Positions 31,364 through 41,033 are shown, counted from the first letter of the stretch. The stretch is 64,000 nucleotides of DNA from Actinomadura mexicana (GCF_900188105.1 NZ_FZNP01000018.1:1-64000), one strand, 5' to 3'. Program-made: numbers and translations. The notes: generated by a model from the sequence alone, not told the origin.

Positions 31364-34300
31364 TCACCGGCCTCCGCCGTCCGCGCCGAAGACGCGGTCG
31401 ACGGCGCGGGAGGCGGCGTGCCCGTCGTCGAGAGGGCAGAAGCGCGCGACGAAGTCCTTGTAGCGGTCCCGGTAGCCGTCCATGGCGGACTCCGCGTCGC
31501 GGACCGCCTCGATGAGGTCGTCGGAGGTCTCCACGAGCGGCCCGGGGGCCTCGGTCTCGAAGTCGAAGTAGAAGCCGCGCAACCGGTCCCGGTAGTCGGC
31601 CAGGTCGTAGGTGAAGAACAGCATCGGCCGGCCGGTGTTGGCGTAGTCGAACATCACCGACGAGTAGTCGCTGACAAGCACGTCGGAGATCAGGTACAGC
31701 TCGGTGATGTCGGGATAGGCCGACACGTCGCGGACGAAGCCGTGCCCGTCCTCGCGGACGCCGTCCACGACATTGGTGTGCAGCCGGACCAGCAGGACGT
31801 GGTCGTCGCCGAGCGCCGCGCGGGCCCGCTCCAGGTCGATCCGCATGTCGAACCTGTAGCGGCCCCGGCTGTAGTACTGGTCGTCGCGCCACGTCGGCGC
31901 GTACAGCACGACCCGCTTGCCCTCGGGGATGCCGAGCCGGGCCCGCACCCGCGCGGCGACCGCGCCGGCCTCCGGGCTGTACAGCAGGTCGTTGCGGGGG
32001 TAGCCGACCTCCAGCATCTCGCCCCTGAACGCGAACGCGCGACGGAAGATCTCCGTGCTGAACGGGTTGGGGGACAGCAGGTGGCTCCACTCGGGCAGGG
32101 CGGGCCCGGGGTCCATCGAGCGCGACTGGAGCGCCTTCTTCATGCCGGGCGCGTAGGCGAAGTGCACCTCCCTGATGTCACCGCCGATCTTCTTCAGCGG
32201 CGTGCCGTGCCAGGTCTGCAGGACGATCTGGTCCGGGTGCCGCCGGAACGCGTCGCCCAGCCGGTGGTTCGTCACGATGTAGCGGGACGTGGCGAGCGCC
32301 TCGTGCCACTCCCTGCCGTGCAGCCGGACGGGCCGCAGCGTGCCCGGCAGCTCCACCTGCGCGTCGTTGACGACCCAGAGCTGGTCGAGGTCCGAACCGC
32401 GGCGCATCAGCTCCTCGTGGACGGCCTTCGGGCTGTCGGAGTACTGCCGCCCGCCGAAGCAGGAGAACAGGACCGCGTCGCGCAGCCCGTCGCGGTCGAC
32501 GCGGCGGCGCGCCTCCTCCCGGTACCTGGTGCCGGCGCTCTTCTCCTCCGGCGGCACGTCGCCCGTCACCGCCACGGCGAGCCGCCCGTCGCGCGCCTCC
32601 AGGGCGTAGCCGCGCCGCGCCGCCTCCAGCGGTCCGGGCAGGTCACGCTGCGCCTCCGGCGACAGCCGGACGGTCAGCGCCCGCCCGCCCGGGGGCCGGA
32701 ACAGCACGTCCCAGCGGCCGGGACGCAGCGGCAGGACGCCCGCGACGCCCGGCACGGCCGCGACCGGGACCCGCCCGTGCAGGACGCCCGACGCCGGGTC
32801 GGCGACGAGGTCGAACGCGTACTCCTTGCGGTGCCACCGGCCGCGCAGCACGATCTGGCCGCCGCCGTGCGCGGGGTGCGCCGCGGTCAGCACGAGGGTC
32901 CCGTCCGGCCGCCAGGCGCAGGCGTCGACGGAGAGCCGCGCCGTGGTGCGCCGGACGCGCAGATAGCCGCCGGGCCCGCGCCCCGCGGCGACCTCCAGCG
33001 GGCCGAACGCCCGCCGGACGTCCTCGACCCCTTCGGCGAGCACCAGGGGGCGGCCCGCGACGCGGACCGTCCAGTCGCGGGTGTCGTCGATCTCCTCCGG
33101 CGGCGGCGGGGACCCTTCGAGGGCCTCCGGGGCGACGCGGGCGACGTACCGGCCGCCGGACGCCGTGACCGGGACGTCGACGCGGTCGTCGCCCAGCGTC
33201 AGCGACAGCCCGTCCGGCGCCTCGTCCGCCCGCACCTCGACGACCAGCGTGTCGCCGTCCCAGGACAGCGCGACGGCCGCCGCCCCGACCCGCTCGACCT
33301 CGATGACGAGGCGGCCGTCGTCGATGCGCGGGACGACGCGCACGCCGTCGGCGACGTAGCGGTAGGGCGGGTGGGCGCCGCTGCCGGAACTGCCGCCGCG
33401 CAGCGGCCCCCGCCGGAACACGCCCGCGTTCAGCACCGACGCCTCGACCGTCCAGACGCCCTCGACCCACCTCCCGTGGTCGCGGAGGCGGCTCACGTCG
33501 AAGGCGAACTCGAAGCCGGACCAGCCCGACCGCTTGCCCGGCGCCGGCACCTGCCGCGCCCGCGCGACGATCTTCCGTCCGGCGGATCGCAGCGTCATCG
33601 CCTTCACCGACGTCCAGCGGCGCCGCATGCTGACGGAGTTGATGTAGGCCTCGCCGGTGACGGTGAGCCGGTCGCCGTCCCAGCCGACCGCGTGGACCCG
33701 GCCCCGCATCCGCAGCTCGCCGCGGGCCCGGTAGACCTCGCGCGGGACGGCGACCTTGGCGTCCTTCCAGTACGGGTAGACGACGTACCGGCGCAGCGGG
33801 TCGCGGACGATCGACGGCGAGGCCTTCCCGCGCTCGTACCGGACGACCTTCACCAGCTCCGTCGTGTGCCCGGCGGACGCCAGATGCCACTTCAGCCGGG
33901 TCAGCGCCGGGACGTCGGCGAGCAGCCTGGCGGGCAGCCCGGACGCGTACGCGGCGGCCTGCGCGACGACCTGCTCGCGCTCGCCGGCGGGCAGGTCGGG
34001 CAGCGCGTCCAGGAACACCCGCAGCTCCTCGGCGGCCGCGAGGGACTGGAGCCGCCGCCGGGACCGGGCGTGGCCGTGCTCGCCGAGCCAGGCGACGGCG
34101 AGGGCGACGGCGCCGAACCCGTCCGCGATCTCCTGTGCCTCCGTCGTGGCGGGGAACCGCTCGCCCCGCCGGTGCAGGACGACGCCGGGCAGCACGTCGA
34201 CGCCCTTCGCCAGGTGCAGCGCCCGCATCGCCGGCAGCAGTTCGTCGTAGCGGCCGAGATCGGGGAACGCCAGCCCGTGCGACGTCCAGAACGACCGCCG

Positions 34301-34777
34301 GAACAGCTTCCCGCGGACCCCGCGCTCGCGGACGAGACCGGGGGTGCGGCGCACGTCCGTGCCGGTGGCCGGGGCCGGGGACGGCTCGACGGGCCGCCAC
34401 GCCGGCGCCCGGTCCGGCCCGCGGCGGACGGCCTCGCGGCCGAGCGCGATGTCGGACCCGGACGACTCCAGCGCCGCGACCAGCGACGCGGCGGCCTCCG
34501 CCGGCAGTTCGTCGCCGCCGTCCACGAACAGCAGGAAGTCGCCGTCGCTCTCCGCGGCGCCGAGGTCGCGGGCCGCGCCCCGGCTGGGCGCGCCCCGCCG
34601 CACGACGCGGAACCGGTCGTCGGGCAGGACGGCCCCGGCGGCGGCGCCCGCGCCGTCGTCCATCACCAGGACCCGCAGGTCCGCGTGCGTCTGGCCCGCG
34701 ATCGACGCGAGGGTGCCCCCGAGCGACTCTCCGGCTCCGTGCGCGAGCACGACGACGCTGATCCTGCTGGAGGGCAA
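31364..34777 (-). CDS. GT2-CDP-glycerol glycerophosphotransferase fusion (TagF-like), large
   Basis: 1137 residues from a TTG at 34777, selected because AAGGAG lies 8 nt upstream. Residues about 5-200 form a GT2-like domain (ISVVVLAHGAGESLGGTLAS, LLFVDGGDELPAEA). A long middle (about 280-730) is beta-rich and unrecognised. The C-terminal part (about 760-1130) is a PF04464 glycerophosphotransferase: SDSPKAVHEEL, VLQTWHGTPLKKIGGDI, ILYAPTW-type VVLYAPTWRDDQYY, and VSDYSSVMFDYANTG. TagF-type enzymes polymerise glycerol-phosphate or similar units from CDP-polyol onto a membrane-bound acceptor. It lies 68 bp downstream of a shorter paralogue, which suggests cotranscription. Confidence 0.88.
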   Translation of the reverse strand: MPSSRISVVVLAHGAGESLGGTLASIAGQTHADLRVLVMDDGAGAAAGAVLPDDRFRVVRRGAPSRGAARDLGAAESDGDFLLFVDGGDELPAEAAASLVAALESSGSDIALGREAVRRGPDRAPAWRPVEPSPAPATGTDVRRTPGLVRERGVRGKLFRRSFWTSHGLAFPDLGRYDELLPAMRALHLAKGVDVLPGVVLHRRGERFPATTEAQEIADGFGAVALAVAWLGEHGHARSRRRLQSLAAAEELRVFLDALPDLPAGEREQVVAQAAAYASGLPARLLADVPALTRLKWHLASAGHTTELVKVVRYERGKASPSIVRDPLRRYVVYPYWKDAKVAVPREVYRARGELRMRGRVHAVGWDGDRLTVTGEAYINSVSMRRRWTSVKAMTLRSAGRKIVARARQVPAPGKRSGWSGFEFAFDVSRLRDHGRWVEGVWTVEASVLNAGVFRRGPLRGGSSGSGAHPPYRYVADGVRVVPRIDDGRLVIEVERVGAAAVALSWDGDTLVVEVRADEAPDGLSLTLGDDRVDVPVTASGGRYVARVAPEALEGSPPPPEEIDDTRDWTVRVAGRPLVLAEGVEDVRRAFGPLEVAAGRGPGGYLRVRRTTARLSVDACAWRPDGTLVLTAAHPAHGGGQIVLRGRWHRKEYAFDLVADPASGVLHGRVPVAAVPGVAGVLPLRPGRWDVLFRPPGGRALTVRLSPEAQRDLPGPLEAARRGYALEARDGRLAVAVTGDVPPEEKSAGTRYREEARRRVDRDGLRDAVLFSCFGGRQYSDSPKAVHEELMRRGSDLDQLWVVNDAQVELPGTLRPVRLHGREWHEALATSRYIVTNHRLGDAFRRHPDQIVLQTWHGTPLKKIGGDIREVHFAYAPGMKKALQSRSMDPGPALPEWSHLLSPNPFSTEIFRRAFAFRGEMLEVGYPRNDLLYSPEAGAVAARVRARLGIPEGKRVVLYAPTWRDDQYYSRGRYRFDMRIDLERARAALGDDHVLLVRLHTNVVDGVREDGHGFVRDVSAYPDITELYLISDVLVSDYSSVMFDYANTGRPMLFFTYDLADYRDRLRGFYFDFETEAPGPLVETSDDLIEAVRDAESAMDGYRDRYKDFVARFCPLDDGHAASRAVDRVFGADGGGR

Positions 34778-34845
34778 GCGACCCACTCCTTCGGGCGTGA
34801 CGGGGTGTGCGCCGGACGGCGCGGCGGCGGCTCCGGCGCCGCGGC

Positions 34846-37059
34846 CTACTGCGGCGGGTTCGGGATCTTCTCCCCGAGGAACATGCGGCGGACGGCGCGC
34901 TCGGCCGCGTGCCCGTCGTCCCACGGGCAGAACCGCGCCCGGAAGTTCGCGAGGTCCTTCGCGGCGGCGTCGCTCCACGCGGCCCGCGACGTGAACGCCT
35001 CGACCAGCTCGGCCTCGGTCGCGGCGACGACGCCGGGAGGCGTCTCCAGCAGGTCGAAGTTGACCCCGCGGGTGAGCCGGTAGGTCTCCCAGTCGTTGGC
35101 GTAGACCACGATCGGCCGGTCGAGGTTGGCGTAGTCGAACATCACCGAGGAGTAGTCGGTGAGCAGCGCGTCCGAGGCGATCATGAGGTCCTCGACCGAC
35201 GGGTGCCTGGACACGTCGATGACCCGGCCCTCCGGCCAGCCCAGGTCCGCCGCCATGTTCTTGATCTTGTAGTAGTAGTGCGCCCGAAGCAGCAGCACGT
35301 GCCCCTCGCCGAGCGCGGCCGCGACCCGCCCGATGTCGAACATGGGGGTGTAGCGGCGCTGGTAGTCGCGGTGCGTCGGCGCGTAGAGGATCGCGGTCGC
35401 GTCGTTCGGGACGCCGAGCTCGGCGCGCAGCCGGGCGCGCTCGTCCCCGTCCGCCGAGACGAGCCGGTCGTTGCGCGGGTAGCCGATCTCCAGCATCTCG
35501 TAGTCGCAGGGGAACCCGCGCTCCCACGCCTCCGTCGACAGCGGGTTGGACGAGACGAGGTAGTCCCAGCGGTCCGACCGGGCGATGAGGGCCTTGAAGT
35601 CCATGTCGTTGGCGCCGACCGGGTACTCCATCTGGTCGAGGCCCATCTTCTTCAGCGGCGTCCCGTGCTGCGTCATCATGTGCACCTGCCCCGGCCGCTT
35701 CACGTAGCCGTCGGGGAAGTTGACGTTGTTGACGAAGTACTTCGCGCGGGCCAGCGTCCGGTAGTAGTCGGCGGAGCCGGCGACCACGTAGTCGACGCCC
35801 TCCGGCATCGTCTTGCGCGCCCCGGGCTTGACGATCCAGACCGGGCGGACGTCCGGGGCCAGCTCCCGGACCTTCTCGTAGATCGCCGCCGGGTTGCAGG
35901 CGTACCCGCGGTACCAGTACGCGCCGAAGACGGCGAGGTCCTCCTCGATCGGGAGGCGCCGCTGCATCTGGTAGTAGCGCTCCTTGGCGAGCTCCTTGCC
36001 CAGCAGCACGCCGCGCCTGCGGATCTTGGCGGCCCTGCCGCCCCGGTTCCGCGCCCTGTCCTTGGCCTCGGCGGCGCGGACCCGCTCGAAGCCCCGGTGG
36101 TCGCCCGCCTTGATCATCCGGTGCTTGTCGGCGAGGAACGGCTTGTCGTCCGGCGGGACGTGCCCCGCCGGCTCGTACCTGCCGTACGTCTTCGACATCT
36201 CCGCGAAGAACCGCGCCTTCTCCGACTCGTGGACGCGGTCGGGCCGCTCGATGATGACGAGCAGGTGCCAGATCGTCCGGTCGAACATCAGCGGGCGGAA
36301 CGGGTCGGCCTTCGCCCCCATCCCGTCCATGAACGCGAAGATGCGGTCGTACTGCGCGAACGCGTCGAAGTGCTTGGCGCTCGCGGTCTTGGTGATCGCT
36401 CCGCGGCGGCGCTGCCGGTAGACGTAGCAGACCCGGTCCAGCAGGCTCAGCCGCTCGGCGGCCATCAGGATCGGGTAGGTGACGTTGACGTCCTCGTAGT
36501 ATCCGCCGCTGAAACGCAGCCCGAGGTCGAGCAGGAACTCGCGGCGGATGGCCTTGTTCCACGCCGTCATCATCATCTCGAGGACGCTCGGCCGCTCGGC
36601 GAGGGTGAACACCTCCGGCGCGGGCGGCTCGCGGAACAGGTGGTTGATGATGCTGCGCTTGACCTTGCCGTTCCAGTAGGACCGGGCGTAGTCGAAGACC
36701 AGCACGTCGGGGCGGGTCTCGGCGAGCCGGTCGCAGATCGCGCGGACGGCCCCGTCGGTCGCGTGGTCGTCGCTGTCGAAGAACCAGACGTAGTCGCCGG
36801 TCGCCATGTCGAGCCCGATGTTGCGCGCGCGGCCGAGCCCCACGTTCTCGGCGAGGTGCCGGACCTTGACGCGCGGATCGCGCTCGGCGAACTCGTCGAG
36901 GATCTCGCCGCACCCGTCCGGCGAGTGGTCGTCGACGGCGATGACCTCGAGATTGGGAAGATCTGGATCGAGGATGGAGTCGAGGCATTGCCGGATGTAC
37001 CCCTGCACTTTGTGCACGGGCACGATGATGCTCAAAGAGATGTCGTGATCAGAGCTCAC
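34846..37059 (-). CDS. GT2-CDP-glycerol glycerophosphotransferase fusion (TagF-like)
   Basis: About 737 residues from GTG 37059 (TTG 37074 also possible; neither has a strong ribosome-binding site). The N-terminal GT2 domain is well preserved: LSIIVPVHKVQGYIRQCLDS, VIAVDDHSPDGCGEI, VWFFDSDDHA. A linker with a basic stretch (RNRGGRAAKIRRRG) leads to the TagF domain (about 370-737): MMTQHGTPLKKMGLDQM, ILYAPTHRDYQ, LLTDYSSVMFDYANLDRP. The two domains may add a sugar and a polyol phosphate alternately, as in sugar-1-phosphate/polyol wall polymers. First gene of the pair with the 1137-residue paralogue. Confidence 0.9.
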   Translation of the reverse strand: MSSDHDISLSIIVPVHKVQGYIRQCLDSILDPDLPNLEVIAVDDHSPDGCGEILDEFAERDPRVKVRHLAENVGLGRARNIGLDMATGDYVWFFDSDDHATDGAVRAICDRLAETRPDVLVFDYARSYWNGKVKRSIINHLFREPPAPEVFTLAERPSVLEMMMTAWNKAIRREFLLDLGLRFSGGYYEDVNVTYPILMAAERLSLLDRVCYVYRQRRRGAITKTASAKHFDAFAQYDRIFAFMDGMGAKADPFRPLMFDRTIWHLLVIIERPDRVHESEKARFFAEMSKTYGRYEPAGHVPPDDKPFLADKHRMIKAGDHRGFERVRAAEAKDRARNRGGRAAKIRRRGVLLGKELAKERYYQMQRRLPIEEDLAVFGAYWYRGYACNPAAIYEKVRELAPDVRPVWIVKPGARKTMPEGVDYVVAGSADYYRTLARAKYFVNNVNFPDGYVKRPGQVHMMTQHGTPLKKMGLDQMEYPVGANDMDFKALIARSDRWDYLVSSNPLSTEAWERGFPCDYEMLEIGYPRNDRLVSADGDERARLRAELGVPNDATAILYAPTHRDYQRRYTPMFDIGRVAAALGEGHVLLLRAHYYYKIKNMAADLGWPEGRVIDVSRHPSVEDLMIASDALLTDYSSVMFDYANLDRPIVVYANDWETYRLTRGVNFDLLETPPGVVAATEAELVEAFTSRAAWSDAAAKDLANFRARFCPWDDGHAAERAVRRMFLGEKIPNPPQ

Positions 37060-37118
37060 GCGAAGGCCAATCAACTACTCGGTGATTCTGGACTATACCC
37101 GCAGGTCGGGGCTGAACC

Positions 37119-38294
37119 TCAGGTCCTGCCGGGCGCGGATCGAAGGAGCCACCGCGCGTCGGGCTCGACCGCCCAGCGGGTGAGCCGCCGCACGGGTGCG
37201 GTGGCGAGGACGACGCCGAGCGCGGCGGCGGCCACGGTGACCGAGACGATCCCGAACGGGTGGTGCAGGACTGGCTTGTCCAGCACGCCGGTGTAATCGA
37301 GCGTCTTCATGACGAGCCCGTGCAGCAGGTACACGTACATCGTCCGCGTCCCCATCTCGGTGTACCGGGACCGTCCGCGCGGGATGCATGCGAGGAAGGC
37401 GGCGCCGAGGAGAACGGCGAAGACGAGGGCTGCGAGCCGCCACATCATGCCTTCGGCGGTGCCGAAGCCCATGGCATCGTAACCCTGGTTCCAGTAGAGG
37501 AGGCCGCTGTCGATCTTCGGGACGACCGTGCCGAGCTCCCAGACGTAGGCCGCGGGGAGGGCGGCGGCCAGCACGGCGAGCCCGGCCCACCGCGCCCGGC
37601 GGGCGCGCAGCCGCCGCACGTGCTCCGGGTCGACGGTCAGTCCGAGGACGAAGAGCGGCAGCAGCCCGGCGGTCCGGCTGAGCGTGGAGTCGGCGGTGAA
37701 CGCCCAGCTTCCGCCGACGAGGCTGAACGCCACCGAGACGGCCACCGGATGGCGCAGGTGGCCCCACAGCGGCGCGCTCAGCCGCCAGAACACGAGCGCC
37801 ACCAGGAACCACATCAGGAAATGCGGCCGGAGGAGTTCGCCCAACCGGAACTGCACCCCGTTGATGAGGATCAATTGCGCCCGGTACAGCAGGATGAAGA
37901 TCACATAGGGGACGACGAGCGTGGGGAGAACGCTGCGGAACTTGTCCGTCGAGCGCATGAATCCGCGCGAGAAATAGCCGGAGATGAACACGAAAACCGG
38001 CATATGAAAGGCGTAGAGGACGACATATGCGGCGTGTGCCGCACGACTGTCCCCGAACTGGGACCAGAAGTGCCCGACCACGACCAGCACGGCCGTGAAG
38101 AACTTGGCGTTGTCGAAGAACGCGTCCCGGGGGCGCGCCGGCTTCGGCTGCGCCGCCGGGCCGGGCGCGGGACGCGGTGCGGGGGTGGACGGCGCTCCGG
38201 GCGTGGCGAGCGCACTGTCCGTGGCGAGCGCACTGTCCGTGGCGGGGGGCGCACTGCCCGTGGCGGGTGGCGGGGTGGCGAGGACGTCGGTCAT
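37119..38294 (-). CDS. membrane O-acyltransferase (acyltransferase 3 family)
   Basis: 391 residues. The N-terminal about 55 residues are Ala/Pro/Thr/Ser-rich, with an internal near-repeat (ATDSALATDSALAT), then a 10-helix membrane domain. FFDNAKFFTAVLVVVGHFW carries the family's early histidine, and RSRYTEMGTRTMYVYLLHG the late conserved motif. Such enzymes O-acetylate or O-acylate surface polysaccharides. The second acyltransferase gene ends 144 bp upstream of its start, and that gap contains a perfect hexamer tandem repeat, which could alter expression if its length changes. Confidence 0.87.
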   Translation of the reverse strand: MTDVLATPPPATGSAPPATDSALATDSALATPGAPSTPAPRPAPGPAAQPKPARPRDAFFDNAKFFTAVLVVVGHFWSQFGDSRAAHAAYVVLYAFHMPVFVFISGYFSRGFMRSTDKFRSVLPTLVVPYVIFILLYRAQLILINGVQFRLGELLRPHFLMWFLVALVFWRLSAPLWGHLRHPVAVSVAFSLVGGSWAFTADSTLSRTAGLLPLFVLGLTVDPEHVRRLRARRARWAGLAVLAAALPAAYVWELGTVVPKIDSGLLYWNQGYDAMGFGTAEGMMWRLAALVFAVLLGAAFLACIPRGRSRYTEMGTRTMYVYLLHGLVMKTLDYTGVLDKPVLHHPFGIVSVTVAAAALGVVLATAPVRRLTRWAVEPDARWLLRSAPGRT

Positions 38295-38370
38295 ATCTCC
38301 GGGGGGTCGGGTCTCTCAGCGGGAGCGCGAGCGGGAGCGGGCGTCAGCGGGAGCAGGAGCAGAAGCAGAA

Positions 38371-38436
38371 GCGGGAGCGGGAGCGGGAGCGGGAGCGGGA
38401 GCGGGAGCGGGAGCGGGAGCGGGAGCGGGAGCGGGA
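38371..38436. repeat. perfect (GCGGGA)11 hexanucleotide tandem repeat
   Basis: Eleven perfect copies, with degenerate copies extending to roughly 38315 and 38458. It lies wholly in the gap between the two acyltransferase genes, beginning 2 bp past one stop codon and ending 77 bp before the other's ATG. Short perfect repeats mutate by slippage. On the minus strand it would read Ser-Arg, Pro-Ala or Pro-Leu depending on frame. Confidence 0.92.
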
Positions 38437-38438
38437 GG

Positions 38439-39599
38439 TCAGCGGGAGCGGGCGGGTCTTCTCAGCGGCGTGAAGACCCTTGTCATCTTCGGTTCCAGTG
38501 CCCAGCTCATCGTCCTGACGACGGGCTTGGAGCAGAGGAACGTTCCGACCACCAGAGCGCCGCCGACCACGATGACCACCCCGGCCGGGGTGTGCATCCA
38601 GTCGGCGCCCCACCAGCCGGTGAAGTTGAGCAGCCGGGTCACGAACCCGTGCAGCAGGTAGGCGTACAGCGTGTAGGAGCCGAGGGCGGTGAACCAGTAC
38701 CGCCCGCGCGGGATGAGGCTGAGGAACGCGGCGACGAACACGACCGCGCAGGCGAACATCGCGATCCGCATCACGGTGCCGGTGAGGTTGCCCACGCCGA
38801 GCTCAAAGTTCGGGTGCTTCCAGTAGATCCAGCCCCGCGACATGTGGTTCATGACGAGAAAGGTGCCGGCGAGGCCGGCGGCGAGGACCGCCGCGCCGAT
38901 CGGCCGTGCGACCGGTTTCTTCAGCAGCTCGAAGTGCTGCGGCTTCAGGGTGAGGCCGAGGACGTAGAAGGGCAGCAGCCCGATCACCCGGTGGATGTCG
39001 AACGTCCCGCCGAGGTCGCTCATGTACGACAGCAGCGCGAACACCGTCGCCACGGCGAGCGGCCAGCGGATCTGCTGCCAGACCGGGGTGGACAGCCGCC
39101 ACATGAACAGCGCGCACAGGAACCACGTCAGGTAGTACGGGTTCAGCAGGCTGATCTCGAGGTGGTTGCGGCCCGCGAGCCAGTCGTAGAGCGAGTAGGC
39201 GAACTCGAACACCACGTACGGCACCCCGACGTTGGTGATCAGTTTGCGGGCCTTGCCGCCGGAGAACGTCCAGTTCCGGGAGAAGTAGCCGGTGATCACG
39301 ATGAACAGCGGCATGTGGAACATGTAGATGAACAGGTAGAGGCCCTTGGCCAGCGGGACGTTCAGCAGGTTGGCCAGGGAGTGTCCCGCCACCACCAGCA
39401 GGATCGCGAAGTACTTGGCGTTGTCGAAGAACGGGTCGCGCACCTTGCGCGCGGCGCCTTGCGGGGCCGGGCTCCCAGAGGCGGCGGTGCCCGCGGCCTC
39501 CGGCGCCCCCGCCTCGGGGGGCGCCGCCGGGTCCGTGGACGACGGCCGTTCGGTCCGCTGTGCCGCGTCGGCCTCTGAGGGCCTGGTGGTGTAGGTCAT
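38439..39599 (-). CDS. membrane O-acyltransferase (acyltransferase 3 family), second copy
   Basis: 386 residues, a paralogue of the neighbour: DPFFDNAKYFAILLVVAGHS, MFHMPLFIVITGYFSRNW, and RYWFTALGSYTLYAYLLHGF. The N-terminal about 50 residues are Ala/Pro/Thr-rich. Ten or so membrane helices are expected. Role as for its paralogue: acyl transfer to an extracytoplasmic sugar. The C-terminus (RRPARSR) ends at the edge of the hexamer repeat. It lies 12 bp after the LCP gene on the same strand, so LCP and both acyltransferases probably form an operon. Confidence 0.87.
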   Translation of the reverse strand: MTYTTRPSEADAAQRTERPSSTDPAAPPEAGAPEAAGTAASGSPAPQGAARKVRDPFFDNAKYFAILLVVAGHSLANLLNVPLAKGLYLFIYMFHMPLFIVITGYFSRNWTFSGGKARKLITNVGVPYVVFEFAYSLYDWLAGRNHLEISLLNPYYLTWFLCALFMWRLSTPVWQQIRWPLAVATVFALLSYMSDLGGTFDIHRVIGLLPFYVLGLTLKPQHFELLKKPVARPIGAAVLAAGLAGTFLVMNHMSRGWIYWKHPNFELGVGNLTGTVMRIAMFACAVVFVAAFLSLIPRGRYWFTALGSYTLYAYLLHGFVTRLLNFTGWWGADWMHTPAGVVIVVGGALVVGTFLCSKPVVRTMSWALEPKMTRVFTPLRRPARSR

Positions 39600-39611
39600 A
39601 CGGCTGCCCGG

Positions 39612-41033
39612 TCAGCTCTCCTTGCAGATGTCGTCGCTGGCGCGGATCTCACCCTGCTGCTTGGGGATGCCGCCGCCGGCGCTCTTGAGGTTCGTCCAGT
39701 TCTGGCCGACGATCAGGTCGACGACGCCCGGCGTGCCACCGGTGGTGCGCGCCGCGGCCTGCGGCTTGCTCGGGATCATCGCGGTCAGGGTCTGCGCCTG
39801 CTGGTCGGCACCGGCACCGTACAGCACCTTCGTGGCGGTCGTGGGCGCGGGGGCGTTCCCGCCGACGGTGACCTGGAAGCCCTGCGACTCCAGGTCGTCG
39901 GCGACGCGCCCGGCCTGGCCGTCGATGCCGCTGCCGTTGTAGACCCGCACGCGCACCTGGCTCGGCGGGATCTTCGTGGCGCCCGGCGTGGGCTCCTTCG
40001 GCACGGTCTTGTCGTTGCGGACGGCGGAGAAGAACGGCTGGGCGCCGGGGGAGAGCGCCACCCGGTTCGTGTCCAGCGGGTCGGGCCCGGACGGGACGGT
40101 CACGAACCGCAGCTTGCCGGTGGTCATGCCCTGCATCTCCTTGCCGATGTCCATCATGACCTGCGGCGTCAGCTCCTTGTCGGTGGTGAGCGACTTGGTC
40201 ACGGCGTTCATCAGCTGGAGCATGCGCCGGGGGTTGCTGAGCACCCCCGCGCTCATCGCCTGGCCGGCGAGGGCGCCCATGAACTTCTGCTGGCGCTTGA
40301 TGCGGTCGGTGTCGGAGCCGTCGCCGAGGCCGTGCCGCACGCGCACGTACGCCAGCGCCGTCTCGCCCTTGATCTTGTGCTTGCCCCTGCTCAGCTTGAG
40401 CTTGGACTTGGGGTCGTCGACGTCCTTCGGCAGGCACACCGGGACGCCCCCGACGGCGCTGGTAATGGACTTGAAGCCGTTGAAGTCGACCTGCATGAAG
40501 TGGTCGATGCGGATGTTGGAGATGCTCTCGATCGTCTTGATGACGCAGGCCGCGCCGCCGTTGGTGAACGCCGAGTTGATCTGCGCGCGGGTCTGCGCCG
40601 GGATCGTCCCGCCCTTGCGGTTCTTGCAGGACGGCATCCGGACCATCAGGTCGCGGGGGAAGCTGATGCCCATCGCCTGGCCGCCGCCCGGGGACAGGTG
40701 CAGCAGGATCATCGTGTCCGAGCGGGGCGGCTCGTTCTTCATCGAGCGGCCGTACTTGGCGTTCGAGCCCTCACGGGTGTCGGACCCGAGCATCAGGATG
40801 TTCATCGCGCTGTTCAGCTTCTTCGGCCGGTTGGGGCCGAGCTGGGCGTTGACGTCCTCGTGCGAGATGTTCCCGAACGCCCGGCGGTACAGGCCGTAGG
40901 CGGTGAGAGAACCGACCACCATGACCGCCGACAGTCCGATGCACACCCAGCCGAGGATGCGCCAGCCGCGTCGCGGCGCCGGCTGCGGGTCGGCGTCGTC
41001 GACGTACTCCATGTACATCGGGTTGCTGTTCAT
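39612..41033 (-). CDS. LCP-family wall polymer ligase with LytR_C domain, second copy
   Basis: 473 residues from ATG 41033 (GGAG upstream). Cytoplasmic N-terminus, one membrane segment (about 25-48), then the LCP domain: NILMLGSDTREGS, PRSDTMILLHLSP, ISFPRDLMV, and the late arginine block GSDTDRIKRQQKFMGA. A C-terminal LytR_C domain has VRVRVYNGSGIDGQAG and GFQVTVGGNA. LCP enzymes move polyprenyl-linked polymers to peptidoglycan. It sits next to a TIGR03089 gene as in mycobacteria (cpsA region), and ahead of two acyltransferases. Confidence 0.92.
   Translation of the reverse strand: MNSNPMYMEYVDDADPQPAPRRGWRILGWVCIGLSAVMVVGSLTAYGLYRRAFGNISHEDVNAQLGPNRPKKLNSAMNILMLGSDTREGSNAKYGRSMKNEPPRSDTMILLHLSPGGGQAMGISFPRDLMVRMPSCKNRKGGTIPAQTRAQINSAFTNGGAACVIKTIESISNIRIDHFMQVDFNGFKSITSAVGGVPVCLPKDVDDPKSKLKLSRGKHKIKGETALAYVRVRHGLGDGSDTDRIKRQQKFMGALAGQAMSAGVLSNPRRMLQLMNAVTKSLTTDKELTPQVMMDIGKEMQGMTTGKLRFVTVPSGPDPLDTNRVALSPGAQPFFSAVRNDKTVPKEPTPGATKIPPSQVRVRVYNGSGIDGQAGRVADDLESQGFQVTVGGNAPAPTTATKVLYGAGADQQAQTLTAMIPSKPQAAARTTGGTPGVVDLIVGQNWTNLKSAGGGIPKQQGEIRASDDICKES

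Noticed and set aside
31124..35083. Very long plus-strand open frame (over 1300 codons)
   Set aside because: It is the antisense of the TagF-type genes; composition is Arg/Pro/Gly/Val-rich without motifs, as expected for a GC-rich shadow frame.
38315..38458. CRISPR-like array
   Set aside because: It is a pure 6-bp tandem repeat without spacers; no cas genes are present.
38344..38613. Ser-Arg repeat protein on the minus strand
   Set aside because: It exists only because the hexamer repeat has no stops in that frame; the flanking part is out of frame with the acyltransferase.
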